NCBI RefSeq assembly: GCF_024436375.1
Contig: NZ_JAFMZM010000002.1
Coordinates: 620,001-684,000 of the forward strand
Direction: 5' to 3'
DNA length: 64,000 bases
DNA from: Nocardioides astragali
GTDB lineage: Bacteria; Actinomycetota; Actinomycetes; Propionibacteriales; Nocardioidaceae
The notes under the pieces are model-generated. The model saw only the letters and a list, made by a program, of their open reading frames with translations. It was not told the origin of the DNA and did no database searches. Positions 38,865-48,697 of this stretch are shown piece after piece (the stretch's first letter is position 1; the number at the start of each line of letters is the position of its first letter). The position numbers were made by a program, and so were the translations under genes.

Positions 38865-40610
38865 ATGTCCGAGCCGACACGAGAGCAACTTGCCACCCAG
38901 GTGCGTTACCTGGAGGCCGAGGTCACCGACCTGCGCCGCCGCATCGAGGACGCGCCGAGCCAGGCCCGTGGCCTGGAGACACGGTTGGCCGACGCCCAGA
39001 GGTCCCTGGCCGCCGTCTCCAGCCAGAACGAGCGCCTCGCGCAGACGTTGCGCGACGCCCGCGACCAGATCACCACCCTCAAGGAGGAGGTCGACCGCCT
39101 GGCCCAGCCGCCGGCCGGGTTCGGCACCTTCCTCACCCGCAACGAGGACGACTCCGTCGACGTGTTCACGGGCGGTCGCAAGCTGCGCGTGAGCGTCAGC
39201 CCCGCGGTCGACCTCGACGGGCTGGTGCGGGGCCAGGAGGTCATGCTCAACGAGGCCCTCAACGTCGTCGCCGCGCTCGACTTCGAGCAGATCGGCGAGG
39301 TCGTGATGCTCAAGGAGATCCTCGCCGACGGCGAGCGGGCGCTGGTGATCGCCAACGCCGACGAGGAGCGGGTCGTACGCCTCGCGGAGCCGCTGCGCGC
39401 CGAGGACGTGACCATCCGCGCAGGCGACTCGCTGCTGCTCGACACCCGTGCCGGCTACGTCTACGAGGTCGTGCCCAAGTCCGAGGTCGAGGAGCTCGTC
39501 CTGGAGGAGGTGCCCGACATCGACTACACCCAGATCGGCGGGCTCACCACCCAGATCGACGCCATCCGCGACGCGGTCGAGCTGCCCTATCTGCACCCCG
39601 AGCTCTTCAAGGACCACCAGCTCAAGCCGCCGAAGGGCGTGCTGCTCTACGGTCCGCCCGGGTGCGGCAAGACCCTGATCGCCAAGGCGGTCGCCAACTC
39701 GCTGGCCAAGAAGGTGTCGGAGAAGACGGGCGCCTCGGGGAAGTCCTACTTCCTCAACATCAAGGGCCCCGAGCTGCTCAACAAGTACGTCGGCGAGACC
39801 GAGCGCCACATCCGCCTGGTCTTCCAGCGCGCGCGGGAGAAGGCCTCGCTCGGCACCCCCGTCATCGTGTTCTTCGACGAGATGGACTCCCTGTTCCGCA
39901 CCCGCGGATCCGGCGTATCCTCCGACGTCGAGAACACGATCGTGCCCCAGCTGCTCAGCGAGATCGACGGCGTCGAGGCGCTGGAGAACGTGCTGGTGAT
40001 CGGTGCCTCCAACCGTGAGGACATGATCGACCCCGCGATCCTGCGACCCGGCCGGCTCGACGTGAAGATCAAGATCGAGCGTCCCGACGCCGAGTCGGCC
40101 CGCGACATCTTCTCCAAGTACCTCACCCCCTCGCTGCCGCTGCACAGCGTCGACCTGGCCGAGTTCCACGACGACCGCGAGGCCACGGTCGCGGCGATGA
40201 TCCGGGCGACGGTCGAGCGCATGTACACCGAGTCGGAGGAGAACCGCTTCCTGGAGGTCACCTACGCCAACGGCGACAAGGAGGTCCTCTACTTCAAGGA
40301 CTTCAACTCCGGCGCGATGATCCAGAACATCGTCGACCGCGCCAAGAAGATGGCGATCAAGGACTTCCTCGACAGCGACCTCAACCCGGCCCAGCGCGGC
40401 CTGCGGGTCCAGCACATGCTGCAGGCGTGCGTCGACGAGTTCAAGGAGAACGAGGACCTGCCCAACACGACCAACCCCGACGACTGGGCGCGGATCTCGG
40501 GCAAGAAGGGCGAGCGGATCGTCTTCATCCGCACGCTCATCACGGGCAAGCAGGGCACCGAGCCCGGCCGCTCCATCGACACCGTCGCCAACACCGGGCA
40601 GTACCTGTGA
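38865..40610 (+). CDS. mpa: proteasome-associated ATPase Mpa/ARC
   Basis: Hexameric AAA ATPase that binds pupylated proteins, unfolds them and threads them into the proteasome. The 581-aa protein has an N-terminal coiled coil (about 5-80, which captures Pup), OB-fold domains (about 90-230), Walker A GPPGCGKT (263-270), Walker B with Asp338-Glu339 (FFDEMD) and the C-terminal GQYL tail that opens the proteasome gate. ATG 38865 follows GGAGGAGGAGG; the GTG at 38838 would put the start before this site. All elements look functional. Confidence 0.96.
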   Translation: MSEPTREQLATQVRYLEAEVTDLRRRIEDAPSQARGLETRLADAQRSLAAVSSQNERLAQTLRDARDQITTLKEEVDRLAQPPAGFGTFLTRNEDDSVDVFTGGRKLRVSVSPAVDLDGLVRGQEVMLNEALNVVAALDFEQIGEVVMLKEILADGERALVIANADEERVVRLAEPLRAEDVTIRAGDSLLLDTRAGYVYEVVPKSEVEELVLEEVPDIDYTQIGGLTTQIDAIRDAVELPYLHPELFKDHQLKPPKGVLLYGPPGCGKTLIAKAVANSLAKKVSEKTGASGKSYFLNIKGPELLNKYVGETERHIRLVFQRAREKASLGTPVIVFFDEMDSLFRTRGSGVSSDVENTIVPQLLSEIDGVEALENVLVIGASNREDMIDPAILRPGRLDVKIKIERPDAESARDIFSKYLTPSLPLHSVDLAEFHDDREATVAAMIRATVERMYTESEENRFLEVTYANGDKEVLYFKDFNSGAMIQNIVDRAKKMAIKDFLDSDLNPAQRGLRVQHMLQACVDEFKENEDLPNTTNPDDWARISGKKGERIVFIRTLITGKQGTEPGRSIDTVANTGQYL

Positions 40611-40617
40611 GACGCTC

Positions 40618-40965
40618 GTGAGCAAGGAGGACGAGCTGGGGCACGGCGACATCGAGGCGGCCCTCGCGACGCGTCGCGAGCTCGGCGCCCGCTACGACGC
40701 CGAGCTGGTCGACGGCTTCGCCGAGCGCATCGAGCGGGCCGTCGAGCGACGGGTCGCCGACCAGGTGGCGCTGCAGCAGCGGCGTACGGCATCGGTGGCC
40801 GGTGCCGGCGCGCGTCAGCTCGCCCTCGGCATCATCTCGCTGGTCGCCTTCATCCCGATCAGCATCGTGCTGGGCGTCAACAACCAGTTCCCCGCGCTCC
40901 TCGTCGCGCTGTTGAGCATCGTGGGCGTCAACGTCGCCCACGCGTGGCAGTCTCGCCAGCCCTGA
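40618..40965 (+). CDS. small two-helix membrane protein next to mpa
   Basis: A 115-aa protein: a charged, helical N-terminal half (ELGARYDAELVDGFAERIERAVERR) and two hydrophobic helices at about 70-87 and 90-107. It begins with GTG 7 bp after the mpa stop and is probably cotranscribed. Family not recognised; similar small proteins with DUF1707-like or 2TM endings are common in actinobacteria. A role in the proteasome is only suggested by position. Confidence 0.65.
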   Translation: MSKEDELGHGDIEAALATRRELGARYDAELVDGFAERIERAVERRVADQVALQQRRTASVAGAGARQLALGIISLVAFIPISIVLGVNNQFPALLVALLSIVGVNVAHAWQSRQP

Positions 40966-41038
40966 CGGGCCCTGACGGGGCTGCGACACGCCGGGAGGAA
41001 CACCCCGCGGGAGGAGTTGTCGCGAGGCCTGACAGGGC

Positions 41039-41050
41039 TAGGTTGACCAC
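41039..41050 (+). promoter_or_regulatory. leaderless promoter of the 25-aa peptide gene
   Basis: TAGGTT (41039-41044) followed by 6 nt and ATG at 41051, the same layout as for pup, pafA and many others here. It is the main evidence that the tiny gene is real. Confidence 0.5.
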
Positions 41051-41128
41051 ATGCGAACCATTCTGATCATCGTCGTCATCGTCGTCATCGTGCTCTTCCT
41101 CGTTGGGTTCATGCGTCGCGGACGCTGA
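41051..41128 (+). CDS. 25-aa single-helix membrane peptide
   Basis: MRTILIIVVIVVIVLFLVGF followed by MRRGR: one hydrophobic helix with a positive C-terminal end, so probably a membrane peptide with its C-terminus inside. It has a correctly spaced TAGGTT box and ends 7 bp before the convergent methyltransferase gene. Unrecognised. Its hydrophobic repeat-like composition (Ile/Val codons ATC/GTC) could also arise by simple-sequence expansion, so the case rests on promoter spacing. Confidence 0.45.
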   Translation: MRTILIIVVIVVIVLFLVGFMRRGR

Positions 41129-41135
41129 TCCGCGT

Positions 41136-41765
41136 TCACTCCCGCACCGCGACGAGTCGGCACCCGTACGTCCACGGGCGGGCGACGGCCGGGCCGGGCA
41201 GGTAGGACTGCTCGAAATCCTCGACGTGCCATCCCGCGCGTGCGACCAGTGCGGGGACGTCCCGGGTCAGGTGGCAGCCACCGGCCAGCGCTCGCTGCAC
41301 CGGATCGAGCCTCCGTTGCCACTGGCGTACGGGATCGTCGGGCGCGAGACCGTGCTCGAGGGCATGCAGCCGGCCACCCTGGCGCACCACGCGGCGGGCC
41401 TCGCTCAGCGCGAGCAGCGGGTCGGGGATGGTGCACAGGCTGAAAGTGACGAGCGCGCTGTCGTGCGAGTCGTCGGGCAGGTCGAGCCGCTGGCCGTCGA
41501 GCCCGGCGCGCTCGATGAGCACCGTGCTGCGCTCGCGGCGTGGTTCGGAGAGCTTCCAGCCCACGTCGGAGGGCTCGATCGCGGTCACCGACGTGACCTC
41601 GGGCGGGTACCACCGCACGTTGAGCCCGCTGCCGAAGCCGATCTCCAGCACGCGACCGGTCAGTCCGGCACACGCGACCTCGCGCATCTCGCCGATCTCG
41701 CGGCCCCGCAGGCTCAGGTCGGTCATTCTCGGCACCACGTGCTCGTCCCACACCCGTAGGCTCAT
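41136..41765 (-). CDS. class I SAM-dependent methyltransferase
   Basis: A 209-aa methyltransferase of the UbiE/COQ5-like type with the SAM motif [14 protein letters not shown] and a following acidic AIEPSD. Target unknown. ATG 41765 is chosen because GGAGG sits 7 nt upstream; the reading frame to 41828 would overlap the dop region. Opposite in strand to its proteasome neighbours, between the 25-aa gene and dop. Confidence 0.85.
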   Translation of the reverse strand: MSLRVWDEHVVPRMTDLSLRGREIGEMREVACAGLTGRVLEIGFGSGLNVRWYPPEVTSVTAIEPSDVGWKLSEPRRERSTVLIERAGLDGQRLDLPDDSHDSALVTFSLCTIPDPLLALSEARRVVRQGGRLHALEHGLAPDDPVRQWQRRLDPVQRALAGGCHLTRDVPALVARAGWHVEDFEQSYLPGPAVARPWTYGCRLVAVRE

Positions 41766-41842
41766 CTCATGACCTCCACCCCGCAGTGTTCGTCGCTTCC
41801 CCCGCTGCGCTCCTCCATCGAACAACACCGCGGGGGCCCCGG

Positions 41843-43363
41843 ATGAGCGTACGACGCGTGATGGGCACGGAGGTCGAGTACGGCATCTCGGTCCAGGGCC
41901 AGCCGTCGGCCAACCCGATGGTTGCCTCGTCGCAGATCGTCAACGCCTACGCCTCCTCCACGGCGAAGGCCCGTCGCGCCCGGTGGGACTTCGAGGAGGA
42001 GTCGCCGCTGCGCGACGCGCGTGGCTTCGACATGGCCCGCCAGATCGCGGACCCGAGCCAGCTCACCGACGAGGACCTCGGCCTGGCCAACGTGATCCTG
42101 ACCAACGGCGCGAGGCTCTACGTCGACCACGCGCACCCTGAGTACTCCTCGCCCGAGGTCACCACCCCGCTCGACGTCGTGCGGTGGGAGAAGGCGGGCG
42201 AGCAGGTCATGCTCGACGCCTCCCGGATGGCCGCGCAGATCCCGGGCAGCGCGCCGATCCTGCTCTACAAGAACAACACCGACAACAAGGGTGCGTCCTA
42301 CGGCGCGCACGAGAACTACCTCATGCGGCGCTCGACGCCCTTCGCGGAGATCGTGCGGCACCTGACGCCGTTCTTCGTGTCCCGTCAGGTCGTCACCGGC
42401 GCGGGTCGCGTCGGCATCGGGCAGGACGGTCGCGACACCACCCCCGAGCGCGGCTTCCAGATCAGCCAGCGCTCGGACTACTTCGAGGTCGAGGTGGGCC
42501 TGGAGACCACGCTCAAGCGGCCGATCATCAACACCCGCGACGAGCCACACGCCGACCCGGCGGTCTACCGCCGCCTCCACGTGATCCTCGGCGACGCCAA
42601 CCTCGCCGAGATCTCGATCTACCTCAAGACCGGCACCACCGCGCTCGTCCTGGCCATGATCGAGGACGGCTTCATCGACCGCGACCTGAGCGTCGAGGGT
42701 GCCGTCCGGGCCCTGCGCGACGTCTCGCACGACCCGACCCTGCGCCATCTCGTGACGCTGCGCGACGGACGCCGGCTCACCGCCGTGCAGCTCCAGCTGG
42801 AGTACCTCGACCTCGCCCGCAAGTACGTCGAGGACCGTTACGGCGCCGACGCCGACGGGCAGACCGTCGACGTGCTGGCCCGCTGGGAGTCGGTGCTGAC
42901 CCGGCTCGAGCGCGACCCGATGGAATGCTCCGCCGAGCTCGACTGGGTCGCCAAGCTCAAGCTGCTCAACCAGTACCGCGACCGCGACGGGCTCGAGTGG
43001 GACGACGCCAAGCTGCACCTCATCGACCTGCAGTACGCCGACGTACGTCCCGACAAGGGGCTCTACCACCGCCTCGCCGCCTCGGGCCGCATCCAGCGGC
43101 TGCTCGACGACGCGACCATCGAGGCCGCGATGCACGACCCGCCGGTCGACACCCGCGCCTACTTCCGCGGCCGCTGCCTCGACAAGTACGCCGGCGCGGT
43201 GGCTGCCGCGTCGTGGGACTCGGTGATCTTCGACCTTCCCGGGCGCGAGTCGCTGCAGCGGGTGCCGACGATCGACCCGCTGCGCGGGACGCGGGCACAC
43301 GTCGGGGAGCTCATCGACCGCTGCGACACGGCCCAGGCCCTGGTCGCGGCGATCACCCGCTGA
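41843..43363 (+). CDS. dop: Pup deamidase/depupylase Dop
   Basis: Converts the C-terminal Gln of Pup to Glu so it can be ligated, and removes Pup from substrates. The 506-aa protein starts [18 protein letters not shown], with the catalytic MGTEVEYG (7-14), and carries the Dop-specific loop (about 35-70, [20 protein letters not shown]) absent from PafA. The ATG 41843 is preferred to the upstream ATG 41786, whose extra residues are not family-like; ATG 41861 is also possible. Pup follows 79 bp downstream. Confidence 0.95.
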   Translation: MSVRRVMGTEVEYGISVQGQPSANPMVASSQIVNAYASSTAKARRARWDFEEESPLRDARGFDMARQIADPSQLTDEDLGLANVILTNGARLYVDHAHPEYSSPEVTTPLDVVRWEKAGEQVMLDASRMAAQIPGSAPILLYKNNTDNKGASYGAHENYLMRRSTPFAEIVRHLTPFFVSRQVVTGAGRVGIGQDGRDTTPERGFQISQRSDYFEVEVGLETTLKRPIINTRDEPHADPAVYRRLHVILGDANLAEISIYLKTGTTALVLAMIEDGFIDRDLSVEGAVRALRDVSHDPTLRHLVTLRDGRRLTAVQLQLEYLDLARKYVEDRYGADADGQTVDVLARWESVLTRLERDPMECSAELDWVAKLKLLNQYRDRDGLEWDDAKLHLIDLQYADVRPDKGLYHRLAASGRIQRLLDDATIEAAMHDPPVDTRAYFRGRCLDKYAGAVAAASWDSVIFDLPGRESLQRVPTIDPLRGTRAHVGELIDRCDTAQALVAAITR

Positions 43364-43430
43364 CGCCCCACGGCGACGACTCGCCCGGTCCGCCCACAGT
43401 GAACGTCCTTGTGGCGTCGGTGGGAGTGGA

Positions 43431-43442
43431 TAGGGTCGTGAC
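43431..43442 (+). promoter_or_regulatory. leaderless promoter of pup
   Basis: TAGGGT (43431-43436) with exactly 6 nt to the ATG at 43443. It gives pup-prcB-prcA their own transcript, independent of dop. Confidence 0.6.
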
Positions 43443-43640
43443 ATGGCCCAGGAGCAGAAGCAACCGCGCAAGTCCTCCCAGGAGGAGACGGCGACCGAGG
43501 AGGTCACCGAGAGCGACGTGGCCGAGCGCAAGGAGATGATCGACGAGGACGTCGACGCGATCCTCGACGAGATCGACGAGGTGCTCGAGTCCAACGCCGA
43601 GGACTTCGTGAAGTCGTTCATCCAGAAGGGCGGCCAGTGA
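43443..43640 (+). CDS. pup: prokaryotic ubiquitin-like protein Pup
   Basis: A 65-aa, highly acidic, disordered protein attached to lysines of target proteins to send them to the proteasome. The C-terminal part ([18 protein letters not shown]…IQKGGQ) is the Mpa-binding helix region, and the chain ends in Gly-Gly-Gln, so it needs deamidation by Dop before PafA can use it. Size and ending are standard. Confidence 0.97.
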   Translation: MAQEQKQPRKSSQEETATEEVTESDVAERKEMIDEDVDAILDEIDEVLESNAEDFVKSFIQKGGQ

Positions 43641-43689
43641 TCACCCGATCGAGGTCCTCGCTCGGCCGGGGGCCCGAGATGGACCGCGC

Positions 43690-44523
43690 ATGAGCAACGA
43701 GTCCCGGCTGCCGACGTCCTACATGACGCCCGGCACCTCGAGCTTCGCCGACTTCCTCAGCGCCCAGGCCCCCGACCTGCTGCCGTCGCACCGCGCCGTG
43801 CCTGCCGGCAACGCCGGGGACCTCGCACCCCACGGCACGACGATCGTCGCTGCGACGTTCGACGGTGGCGTCGTGATGGCCGGTGACCGCCGAGCCACGA
43901 TGGGCAACATCATCGCCCAGCGCGACATCCAGAAGGTCTTCCCCGCCGACGAGTTCTCCGTCGTCGGCATCGCGGGCACCGCCGGCCTCGCCGTGGAGAT
44001 GGTGCGGCTGTTCCAGACCGAGCTCGAGCACTACGAGAAGATCGAGGGCACCACGCTGTCGATGGACGGCAAGGCCAACCGCCTCGCCGCCCTCATCCGG
44101 GCCAACATGGGCCTGGCCATGCAGGGTCTCGCCGTGGTGCCGTTGTTCGCGGGATACGACCTCGCCTCCGACCAGGGCCGGATCTTCAGCTACGACGTCA
44201 CCGGCGGGCGCTACGAGGAGACGGCGTTCCACTCGGTCGGGTCCGGCTCGCTGTTCGCCCGGGGCTCGCTCAAGAAGCTCTACCGCGACGACTTCGACGC
44301 CGAGGAGGCCGTCACCGCGGTCATCCAGGCGCTCTACGACGCCGCCGACGACGACTCCGCCACCGGAGGCCCCGACATCACCCGCCGGATCTTCCCGGTC
44401 GTCCACGTGATCACGCCCGAGGGCGGTCGACGCATGGCTGAGGCGGAGGTCGCCGAGATCGCCGACCGGATCCTCGCCTCGCGGATGCAGCGTCCCGACG
44501 GCCCCGCCGCGGCCCTTGTCTGA
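43690..44523 (+). CDS. prcB: proteasome beta subunit
   Basis: Forms the two inner, proteolytic rings of the 20S proteasome. The 277-aa precursor has a propeptide of about 49 residues ([22 protein letters not shown] is typical); cleavage before Thr50 ([13 protein letters not shown]) frees the catalytic threonine. It is followed 18 bp later by prcA. ATG start without a clear Shine-Dalgarno sequence. Confidence 0.96.
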   Translation: MSNESRLPTSYMTPGTSSFADFLSAQAPDLLPSHRAVPAGNAGDLAPHGTTIVAATFDGGVVMAGDRRATMGNIIAQRDIQKVFPADEFSVVGIAGTAGLAVEMVRLFQTELEHYEKIEGTTLSMDGKANRLAALIRANMGLAMQGLAVVPLFAGYDLASDQGRIFSYDVTGGRYEETAFHSVGSGSLFARGSLKKLYRDDFDAEEAVTAVIQALYDAADDDSATGGPDITRRIFPVVHVITPEGGRRMAEAEVAEIADRILASRMQRPDGPAAALV

Positions 44524-44541
44524 GCAGGAGAACCCCCTTCC

Positions 44542-45579
44542 ATGAGCATGCCGTTCTACGTCTCGCCCGAGCAGCTGATGAAGGACCGGGCCGACTTCGC
44601 GCGCAAGGGCATCGCCCGCGGCCGTTCCGTCGTCGCGATCCAGTACGCCGACGGGATCCTCTTCGTCTCGGAGAACCCCTCCCAGGCGCTGCACAAGGTC
44701 AGCGAGATCTACGACCGGATCGCCTTCGCCGCGGTCGGGCGCTACAACGAGTTCGAGAACCTCCGCATCGCGGGCGTACGCCTCGCCGACATGCGTGGCT
44801 ACGCCTACGACCGGCGCGACGTCACCGGTCGTGGCCTCGCCAACGCCTACGCCCAGACCCTCGGCACGATCTTCTCCTCCGGCGGCGAGAAGCCCTACGA
44901 GGTGGAGATCTTCGTCGCCGAGATCGGCGACGAGCCCGCCGACGACCAGCTCTACCGCCTCACCTACGACGGCCAGGTCGCCGACGAGCACGGCTTCGCG
45001 GTCATGGGTGGTGCTGCCGACGTCGTCGCCGGCCACCTCAAGGAGCACTACGTCGCCGGTGCGTCGCTCGCCGACGCCCTCCACGTCGCCGTCGCCGCGC
45101 TGGGCCACAGCGAGAGCGAGGACCGGGTCATCCCGGTCAGCGACCTCGAGGTCGCCGCACTCGACCGGACCCGCGCCCAGCCGCGCAAGTTCCTGAGGCT
45201 GCGCGAGCCGCGGCTCCGCCAGATCCTCGGCGACCGTGGCGCCGAGGAGGCGGCCCCCACCGCGCCCGAGGACGCCCTCGCCGGGTCCGGACCCCACCAG
45301 TCGGGCCAGGACGACCCCGCCGACCCGACCGACCAGGTCAGCGGATCCACGCCGCCGTTGGAGGACCCGGTCACGGGGGAGCCTCCCGTGGCACCGCCGG
45401 TCGCGCCACCGATCGCGCCACCGGTTCCCCCGCCGGCACGGCCGGGGGAGTCGACCCCCACCGATCCGGCCGCTCCGGGCGAGCCCCGTCCACCGGCCCC
45501 GCAACCCCCGGCTCCCGAGCCGGGTCAGGGCCAGCCGCCGATGCCCGGCACGCCGCCCACGGAGCCCGGCCAGGTCTGA
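44542..45579 (+). CDS. prcA: proteasome alpha subunit with long Pro-rich tail
   Basis: Forms the outer rings that control entry into the 20S proteasome and bind Mpa. Residues 1-230 are a normal actinobacterial alpha subunit ([20 protein letters not shown]…). Residues ~232-345 add a 110-aa tail rich in Pro, Ala, Glu and Gly with [16 protein letters not shown] and ending PTEPGQV; family members without it are about 230-260 aa. The tail would be flexible and lie on the outside of the particle. AGGAGAACCCC precedes the ATG. Confidence 0.95.
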   Translation: MSMPFYVSPEQLMKDRADFARKGIARGRSVVAIQYADGILFVSENPSQALHKVSEIYDRIAFAAVGRYNEFENLRIAGVRLADMRGYAYDRRDVTGRGLANAYAQTLGTIFSSGGEKPYEVEIFVAEIGDEPADDQLYRLTYDGQVADEHGFAVMGGAADVVAGHLKEHYVAGASLADALHVAVAALGHSESEDRVIPVSDLEVAALDRTRAQPRKFLRLREPRLRQILGDRGAEEAAPTAPEDALAGSGPHQSGQDDPADPTDQVSGSTPPLEDPVTGEPPVAPPVAPPIAPPVPPPARPGESTPTDPAAPGEPRPPAPQPPAPEPGQGQPPMPGTPPTEPGQV

Positions 45580-45595
45580 GCAGGTCTGCGGCAGC

Positions 45596-46006
45596 TCAGC
45601 GGAGGTTGAGTCCCGGCCACTCCGACGTCGGCACGGTGGGGATCCCGGTGAGACGCCGCCGGTAGCGCACCTGCGGAGCGAACTCGTCCAGCGCGCTCCA
45701 CAGCCGCTGGTGCGCGGCCCACGGGAGGGGGCCCGAGGGTCGCACGTTGCCCTCCGGGCCGAACTCGTGCCACGCGTCGCCGAAGCCGATCCAGGCGGGC
45801 GTCCAGCCTGCCGCGTCGTCCCAGGCCCCGGCGCGCTGCTCGACCAGGCGCCTGCGCAGCTGGAACTCCATCCGCTCCCCGTCGATGACCACGGGTGCCG
45901 TGCGAACGGGCCACAGCCACAGGTCGTCGGTCATCACGCGCAGCTCGAGGTCCTCGACCGCGCTCGGCTCGACCAGGACGGTCGCGACCAGGTGACGAGG
46001 TCTCAT
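45596..46006 (-). CDS. hypothetical 136-aa protein between prcA and pafA
   Basis: Not recognised. ATG 46006 (MRPRHLVATVLVEPSAVEDL…) is the best start; the frame remains open up to 46207, but that part reads through the tandem repeats and is Arg-rich. Aromatic-rich middle (DLWLWPVRTAPVVIDGERMEF, WTPAWIGFGDAWHEFG). It is on the opposite strand to the proteasome genes and convergent with prcA, with 16 bp between stops. Confidence 0.6.
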   Translation of the reverse strand: MRPRHLVATVLVEPSAVEDLELRVMTDDLWLWPVRTAPVVIDGERMEFQLRRRLVEQRAGAWDDAAGWTPAWIGFGDAWHEFGPEGNVRPSGPLPWAAHQRLWSALDEFAPQVRYRRRLTGIPTVPTSEWPGLNLR

Positions 46007-46096
46007 GGACGAACGCTCACCCGGGCGGGGCCGAGCCGTCAAGACGGGACTCAGCCAGCGAGGCACCCCGGCCAGCACGCCCAGCGACAGTCGCGG

Positions 46097-46158
46097 GCGA
46101 CGTACGCCGCGGCCCGCAACCTGGGCAGCGACGTACGCCGCGGTCCGCAACCTGGGCA
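46097..46158 (+). repeat. 31-bp tandem repeat, two copies
   Basis: Two adjacent copies (46097-46127 and 46128-46158) of a unit starting GCGACGTACGCCGCGG and ending CGCAACCTGGGCA, differing at one base (C or T). They lie in the 224-bp gap upstream of pafA, about 60 bp before its promoter box. Confidence 0.8.
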
Positions 46159-46218
46159 ACGGCGCCAAGTGGTGCGACATTTCGGCGCGGAGTGACCCGC
46201 CCGGCATGGACGCGGTCC

Positions 46219-46230
46219 TAGTGTGGGTCC
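46219..46230 (+). promoter_or_regulatory. leaderless promoter of pafA
   Basis: TAGTGT (46219-46224) with 6 nt to the ATG at 46231. Confidence 0.5.
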
Positions 46231-47592
46231 ATGGACCGGCGGATCTTCGGCATCGAGAACGAGTACGGCGTCACGTGCACGTTCAAGGGCCAGCGCCGCC
46301 TGAGTCCCGACGAGGTGGCCCGCTACCTGTTCCGCAAGGTCGTGAGCTGGGGCCGTTCGTCCAACGTCTTCCTCCGCAACGGCGCCCGGCTCTACCTCGA
46401 CGTCGGCAGCCACCCCGAGTACGCGACACCCGAGTGCGACGACATCGTCGAGCTCGTCACGCACGACAAGGCGGGGGAGCGGATCCTCGAGGGACTGCTC
46501 CTCGACGCCGAGAACCGCCTCCACGAAGAGGGCATCTCCGGCGACATCTACCTGTTCAAGAACAACACCGACTCCGCGGGCAACTCCTACGGCTGCCACG
46601 AGAACTACCTCGTCGGCCGGGCGGGGGAGTTCAGCCGGCTCGCCGACATCCTCATCCCGTTCCTCGTGACGCGACAGATCGTCGTCGGCGCGGGGAAGGT
46701 CGTGATGACCCCGCGCGGCGCCTCCTACAGCGTGAGCCAGCGCGCCGAGCACATCTGGGAGGGCGTCAGCAGCGCAACCACCCGCAGCCGGCCGATCATC
46801 AACACCCGCGACGAGCCGCACGCCGACGCCGAGCGCTTCCGCCGCCTGCACGTGATCGTGGGCGACTCCAACATGAGCGAGACGACCACCATGCTCAAGG
46901 TCGCCTCCTGCGACCTGGTGCTGCGGATGATCGAGGAGGGCGTGGTGATGCGCGACCTCACGATGGAGAACCCGATCCGCGCCATCCGCGAGATCAGCCA
47001 CGATCCGACCGGCCGGCGGAAGGTGCGCCTGGCCAACGGCCGGGAGGCGAGCGCACTGGAGATCCAGGGGGAATACCTCGGCAAGGCCCGTGACTTCGTC
47101 GACCGTCGTCAGATCTCGACGCCGACCATCGAGCGCGCCCTCGACCTCTGGGAGCGCGGGCTCAAGGCGGTGGAGTCCGACGACCTCGGGCTGGTGGACC
47201 GTGAGATCGACTGGATCATCAAGCTGAAGCTGATCGAGCGCTACCGCGCCAAGCACGGGCTCTCGCTCGGGGACGCCCGCATCGCGCAGCTCGACCTCGC
47301 CTACCACGACATCCACCGCGGACGGGGCCTCTACTACCTGCTGGAGAAGCGCGGCGCGGTCGCCCGGGTCACCACCGACCTGAAGATCTTCGAGGCCAAG
47401 AGCGTCCCGCCGCAGAACACCCGTGCCCGGTTGCGCGGTGAGTTCATCCGCAAGGCCCAGGAGCGCCGGCGCGACTTCACCGTCGACTGGGTCCACCTCA
47501 AGCTCAACGACCAGGCCCAGCGCACGGTGCTCTGCAAGGACCCGTTCAAGGCGTACGACGAGCGGGTGCAGCGGCTGATCGACGGGATGTGA
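46231..47592 (+). CDS. pafA: Pup ligase PafA
   Basis: Joins deamidated Pup to substrate lysines with ATP. The 453-aa protein starts [18 protein letters not shown] and has the ligase metal and ATP sites ([32 protein letters not shown]); it lacks the extra loop that marks Dop. Length is normal. Confidence 0.96.
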   Translation: MDRRIFGIENEYGVTCTFKGQRRLSPDEVARYLFRKVVSWGRSSNVFLRNGARLYLDVGSHPEYATPECDDIVELVTHDKAGERILEGLLLDAENRLHEEGISGDIYLFKNNTDSAGNSYGCHENYLVGRAGEFSRLADILIPFLVTRQIVVGAGKVVMTPRGASYSVSQRAEHIWEGVSSATTRSRPIINTRDEPHADAERFRRLHVIVGDSNMSETTTMLKVASCDLVLRMIEEGVVMRDLTMENPIRAIREISHDPTGRRKVRLANGREASALEIQGEYLGKARDFVDRRQISTPTIERALDLWERGLKAVESDDLGLVDREIDWIIKLKLIERYRAKHGLSLGDARIAQLDLAYHDIHRGRGLYYLLEKRGAVARVTTDLKIFEAKSVPPQNTRARLRGEFIRKAQERRRDFTVDWVHLKLNDQAQRTVLCKDPFKAYDERVQRLIDGM

Positions 47593-47662
47593 CCCGACCT
47601 GCGATTCGCAGTCGTGATCAGGCTGTGACGGTGTGGTGGCACGGCTCGTAGGGGTCGCTGGA

Positions 47663-47707
47663 TAGGGTGACCCGGCAACGCCTGAGCCTATCGATGAGGT
47701 TGAACCT
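47663..47707 (+). promoter_or_regulatory. FKBP gene promoter and short leader
   Basis: TAGGGT at 47663-47668 predicts a start near 47675 and a leader of ~33 nt with GAGGT before the GTG at 47708; so this gene, unlike its neighbours, is leadered. Confidence 0.4.
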
Positions 47708-48661
47708 GTGTCCCGTGTACGTTCCGCTGCCCTCAGCGGTGTCCTCGCCCTCAGCCTGCTCGGACTCGCCGCGTGCGGGTCCGAGTCCAGCGACTCCGAC
47801 TCGGGCGGCGCGCCCCTGAGCTCGGTGACGATCGAGGGCAAGCACGGCGAGGAGCCCAAGGTCACCTTCGACGGACGTCTGGACGGCGACCAGGAGGAGA
47901 CCGAGGTCCTCATCGAGGGCGACGGGGAGACCGTCGCCGACGGCGACACCGTCTCCGCCAACCTCTGGATCGGCAACGGCTTCACCCAGGAAGAGGCCAC
48001 CAGCACCTACGACCAGGGCCCTCAGCCGATCGAGATCACCTCGGACACGATGGAGCCGCTGCGCGACGCGCTGATCGACCACAAGGTGGGTGAGCGTGTC
48101 GTCGTCCTGACCTCGGCCGAGGCCGCCTACGGCGAGCAGGGCAACCCCAACATCGGCATCGGCAACAAGGACAGCGTCCTGTTCGTCATCGACATCATGG
48201 ACCGGTCCGACACGGTGCCGATCCTCGATGGTCCCCAGGGCGAGGAGAAGAAGCCCGCCGGTTGGGCACCGACCCTGATCGAGAAGGACGGCGTGATCAC
48301 CGGCCTCGACTTCACCGATGCGCACGAGCCGAGTGGCGAGCTGATCGCGACGACTCTCATCAAGGGCGACGGCGCCGTCGTGAAGAAGGGCCAGACCCTC
48401 ACCGTCAACTACCTCGGCCAGGTCTACAACGCCGACAAGCCCTTCGACGAGTCCTACAGCAAGGAGCCGGCCGAGTTCCCGATCGGTGTCGGCCAGGTGA
48501 TCGACGGTTGGGACAAGCGGCTGGTCGGGCGCACCGTCGGCTCCCGCGTGATCCTGGAGATCCCGCCGGCCGAGGGCTATGGCAAGCCGGGCAACGAGCA
48601 GGCGGGCATCAAGGGCACCGACACGCTCTTCTTCGTCGTCGACATCCTCGGCGCCCGCTGA
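47708..48661 (+). CDS. FKBP-type peptidyl-prolyl isomerase lipoprotein
   Basis: A 317-aa exported proline isomerase. The signal ends in LAAC with Cys23, so it is lipid-anchored outside the membrane. Two FKBP-like domains follow: the first (about 70-165) is divergent, the second (about 205-317, KKGQTLTVNYLGQVYN…GWDKRLVGRTVGSRVILEIP) keeps the family core. It helps fold secreted proteins. Position between pafA and pafB is conserved in actinobacteria. Confidence 0.92.
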   Translation: MSRVRSAALSGVLALSLLGLAACGSESSDSDSGGAPLSSVTIEGKHGEEPKVTFDGRLDGDQEETEVLIEGDGETVADGDTVSANLWIGNGFTQEEATSTYDQGPQPIEITSDTMEPLRDALIDHKVGERVVVLTSAEAAYGEQGNPNIGIGNKDSVLFVIDIMDRSDTVPILDGPQGEEKKPAGWAPTLIEKDGVITGLDFTDAHEPSGELIATTLIKGDGAVVKKGQTLTVNYLGQVYNADKPFDESYSKEPAEFPIGVGQVIDGWDKRLVGRTVGSRVILEIPPAEGYGKPGNEQAGIKGTDTLFFVVDILGAR

Positions 48662-48697
48662 TCTCACGACCGGACGAGCAGGCAGGGGGACCGGCAG

